Positions 1-64,000 of a DNA stretch of 64,000 nt are shown piece by piece. The stretch spans positions 1,344,001-1,408,000 of the forward strand of contig JAJKFH010000295.1 of NCBI GenBank assembly GCA_023333565.1. The letters run 5' to 3'. The notes under the pieces are model-generated. The model was not told the origin of the DNA and did no database searches. It worked only from the letters and a program-made list of their open reading frames with translations. A program made the translations under genes and the position numbers. Source of the DNA: Puffinus mauretanicus (taxonomy: Eukaryota; Chordata; Aves; Procellariiformes; Procellariidae). The stretch's first letter is position 1. Every line of letters starts with the position of its first letter.

Positions 1-142
1 AGGTAATTTTTAATTAACATAGCCAGACACATCACAGATTAATACAATTTTAGAATTCACTTTTTGAGAAACAAGCAGTACCGTGTGACCACAACCATAT
101 TCGAAGACACCAACACAAGAGGAACACGAGGGTAGCTGAGGG

Positions 143-170
143 AATTTATTTATTTATTCATTTATTTACT
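143..170. repeat. ATTT microsatellite
   Basis: Six to seven imperfect copies of attt with one attc interruption. Confidence 0.8.
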
Positions 171-287
171 TAAGACAATATTCAGTGGGTATATCTTACA
201 CTATTTGCCTTGCTTTGATTATAACATAATAAAAAAATACATCAGTTCAACCTATAAACTGTGCTTTAAATATCTATATTTACTATA

Positions 288-356
288 TTTATTAGTTAAT
301 GGTAGTTAATATTAGTTAATTTATCTTAGTTATTAGTAGTTAATATCAGTTAATAC
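288..356. repeat. Irregular TAGTTAAT minisatellite
   Basis: The word agttaat recurs at least five times in about 70 bp with variable spacers (tagttaatggtagttaat, then attagttaat and so on). It looks like a decayed short tandem array. Confidence 0.65.
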
Positions 357-700
357 CAAAATAAGCTCTTGCACTTAAAAAGTATGCAGGAGTTTTTAAT
401 TAAAAAAGACAGAGACACTGAGAAATTCAGAGGATCAATTAATTTGGATTGCTAAATATTTAGACTTTACTGCCTTTCCTTGTACAAAGCTTTTCTAATT
501 ATAATTGTCAGACTACAAGAATGTGAACTATACTTGTAGTGTAGTTTGTGTTTATTATTTACAAATATTTATCGACATATTCAGAAATCCTTTTTTACAG
601 TTTAGCATGTACAATTCACAGTAATGTTCTGATGTTTACAAATCATAGATATACCTAAAATATTCAGCTAAAATAATGATATCATTTTCTTCTTTTCCAG

Positions 701-61888
<61,188 letters not shown>

Positions 61889-63132
61889 TAATTAGAAAAA
61901 GATTACTTTTTTGTGTTGCAAAGTATTTTAAAGACAGAGGTTTAAGTGTGAGATTATTTGATTTCCTTTTTTGCTGTGAGTTATGGCTCCTAATTTGTCT
62001 TTAATAGTTCTTGAAAGTTTATTTTGAGTGAAATACAATCCATTATTAGTGTGTTTTGCCCCAATGAAAAGGGTTAAGAACAGGTAAGTCAGGAGATACA
62101 GAGGTGTATTTGTTGGCAAATTACTTCTGTTGCTATGTGACTGTTTCATTTAACTTTTTAATGTGGATGATAGTAACTGAAGCCTTTGGTCTAACCTTCC
62201 TGTGTGGTTAATGGACAGATTTAGGTATTGCCAAGGTGATTCATCTCACTTAGAGATTGATTTTTCTGTTGAGACTATAAAAGTATAGCTTAGGTGTTAC
62301 TGAAAGACTAAAAGTTGACTGAGGTAAATCCCACCTTTTGTGTTTGGTTCTCCATCTTTAAAGTGGAGATAATGCTTGCCAACTTCTGTCAGTATTTTTT
62401 CTACCTATTCATAAGGGATATTCTATAAACTGGAGTATTATTAGTCATAAGCAACTGAGTGTAGTAGATTGAGCCTACTACCCTAAATATGTATTTTATC
62501 TAATGCCTGTCATACTTAAATGTTTCTAATAAATATTAGAATGTTTTCATAATAACAAACAAAATATTAATTAGAACAGGCCAAAATTGGGTGTTTAAAA
62601 AACAGCTTAAATTAAAATATTGCCTGATTTTGGTAATATCCTAACACAATAAAAACTGTTTTCCCATAAAGTGTAATTTTGGCAATCATCAAACATATAA
62701 ATGTATTTCACAATTCCATTTTAAAATCTTCATAGTAAAAAACGCCATTAACAGTAAAACTTTGCTTAGGATATTTTTGCTTCCTTTTGAAATTAGCCTC
62801 TCATTTTTTTGGCAGAGCAAAAATGACCAATACACACCACTTATATTAAAATTTAAGTCAATAGACTTTAGTGGAAGGGAAGTAAAACTGTTCATGGAAC
62901 CCTTAACTCCCTGTTGAGCTGGGTGTTGGTTCTGATTCTTTATTGAAGTTCAGTCTACTACTACAAAAATTGTATGATTCTTGGAGTTAGAGCAGTGGTT
63001 TGAGGCTATATGAAATTGCAAACTCATTACAGAAACCTCATTACCCAATATTGTGTGTAGCTGGATCCTCTTAGAGTGACCAAAAGGTAACGATCAATAG
63101 CTACATCCTCTTCTCATAAATATTGTTCTTTT

Positions 63133-63170
63133 GGGGGGGGGGGGGGGGGGGAGGGGGAACTCAAGGGGGG
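63133..63170 (+). repeat. Poly-G cluster (19 + 5 + 6 G)
   Basis: A run of 19 G, then a, then 5 G, then aactcaa, then 6 G, on the coding strand. It has clear potential for a G-quadruplex in DNA or in the intron RNA. Homopolymer length may be affected by sequencing error. Confidence 0.9.
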
Positions 63171-63287
63171 AAACCACAACAAATTACAATGAGTTTGCAG
63201 AATCATCATGTTTGATTTTCTTTAGGAACCTGCTATGGTCTATCATGTGTCTTCACTGAATATTTATTTCAGAAACACTCCTGTGGA

Positions 63288-63390
63288 CATAAAAATAAAA
63301 GTAGATAAAGGTCCCAGAGGGACCCCAGGTCTCAGAATCTGGGACCTTTATCTACTTTTATTTTTATGACCTGGGGTCCCTCTGGGACCT
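63288..63390. repeat. Two interleaved perfect inverted repeats
   Basis: Repeat A: 63288-63318 is the exact reverse complement of 63338-63368 (31 bp, 19-nt gap). Repeat B: 63309-63331 is the exact reverse complement of 63368-63390 (23 bp). Left arms A and B overlap by 10 nt, and right arms A' and B' meet at one base, giving the order A-B-A'-B'. A third short pair, tcagaat (63332-63338) and attctga (63394-63400), extends the pattern. Confidence 0.97.
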
Positions 63391-64000
63391 AAAATTCTGA
63401 ATTGGGAAGTACATGCTTTAATGAGTAAGGACCCTGCCCTCTCAATTCAGATGCTAGAAAGCTTATTTACAGAGTGCATCACTTATCTATAGAGATCTTT
63501 AAAAAGAGGCACCCTGTTGGCAGAAGAATTGGCAGATAAGTTGTTCAAATTAAATGGTTGGGAGGGAAAAAAAAAATCAAATCACCACTCTTCCTGAAAC
63601 TGAAGGTTTAATCTGCCTTTTGAAAAGCTGGAAGCAATTGTGTGCTACATTTTTTTAGAAGTAAGGAAAGAATAAAATCTTTGAACGTAGATGGGAACAG
63701 CTCTTCAGTCTTTTCAGAAATAAATATGAATAAACAAACACTGATGTTTCAAAGTAGATGGTTGTGTTAGGATTGCACAAATCCTGTATCCCAATGGAGG
63801 TGAGGCTGCCATAGCTCCATGCCTTTGATTCCAACCTGCAGTGAAGCTGAGCGTGTATTCCCAGATGCACACACAGATAGATGCACATATACAATGTACA
63901 TAAATGTATATACACGACTGCCCACAAAGGTCTACCCAGGCAGAAATTCTCAGCACTGAGACAAACAAACAGCACCAATGGTCTCATCCTGTTAACCTCT

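Larger units (their letters stand above)
1..700 (+). other. LRP1B intron, 3' part, upstream of exon A
   Basis: AT-rich intron sequence. It holds an ATTT microsatellite at about 143-170 and an irregular array based on tagttaat at 288-356. I see no gene or transposon. Confidence 0.8.

Overview
This 64 kb window reads as vertebrate, and most likely avian, genomic DNA. It is AT-rich, its coding exons are small and separated by long introns, and the recognisable repeats are CR1 LINE fragments with the bird-type 3' end (ATTCTATG-type terminal octamers, seen here mostly in reverse complement) plus one solo retroviral-type LTR. The CR1 copy at 20.5-21.4 kb looks like the families common in Neoaves. 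The species cannot be named from the sequence.

The only gene I can support is an internal part of LRP1B (low-density lipoprotein receptor-related protein 1B) on the + strand. I reconstructed 17 consecutive exons between 701 and 61887. All have matching splice phases and they join into 2933 nt (977 codons plus 2 nt) without an in-frame stop. The order is: end of the first YWTD beta-propeller (exon A), an EGF-like module (B), the second YWTD propeller (C-F), an EGF-like module (G), eight LDL-receptor class A repeats forming the second ligand-binding cluster (H-N), two EGF-like modules (O), and the start of the third propeller (P, Q). Neither the start nor the end of the gene is in the window. 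LRP1B rather than LRP1 is indicated by paralog-specific stretches such as the [19 protein letters not shown] loop in exon E.

Introns make up about 95% of the window. They hold: a CR1 copy at 20508-21380 (- strand); a head-to-head CR1 pair at 29236-30620; short CR1 3' ends at 40094 and 48461; much older CR1 relics at 31030-31545 and 56661-58290, the latter split by a solo LTR (57371-57741) with a 5-bp target duplication; a 675-nt almost pure pyrimidine tract (22917-23591) ending in 71 T; a GC-rich island (11400-12330); a possible broken retrocopy on the - strand (8060-8700); a perfect 19-bp hairpin (24309-24350); and an interleaved pair of perfect inverted repeats (63288-63390) next to a 19-G run.

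I see no operon, CRISPR array, RNA gene or second intact protein-coding gene. Most other open frames are shadows of exons, CR1 remains or low-complexity DNA. The items most worth a second look are the interleaved inverted repeat, the GC-AG intron 11, the pyrimidine tract, the hairpin, the LTR-in-CR1 nesting and the possible retrocopy.
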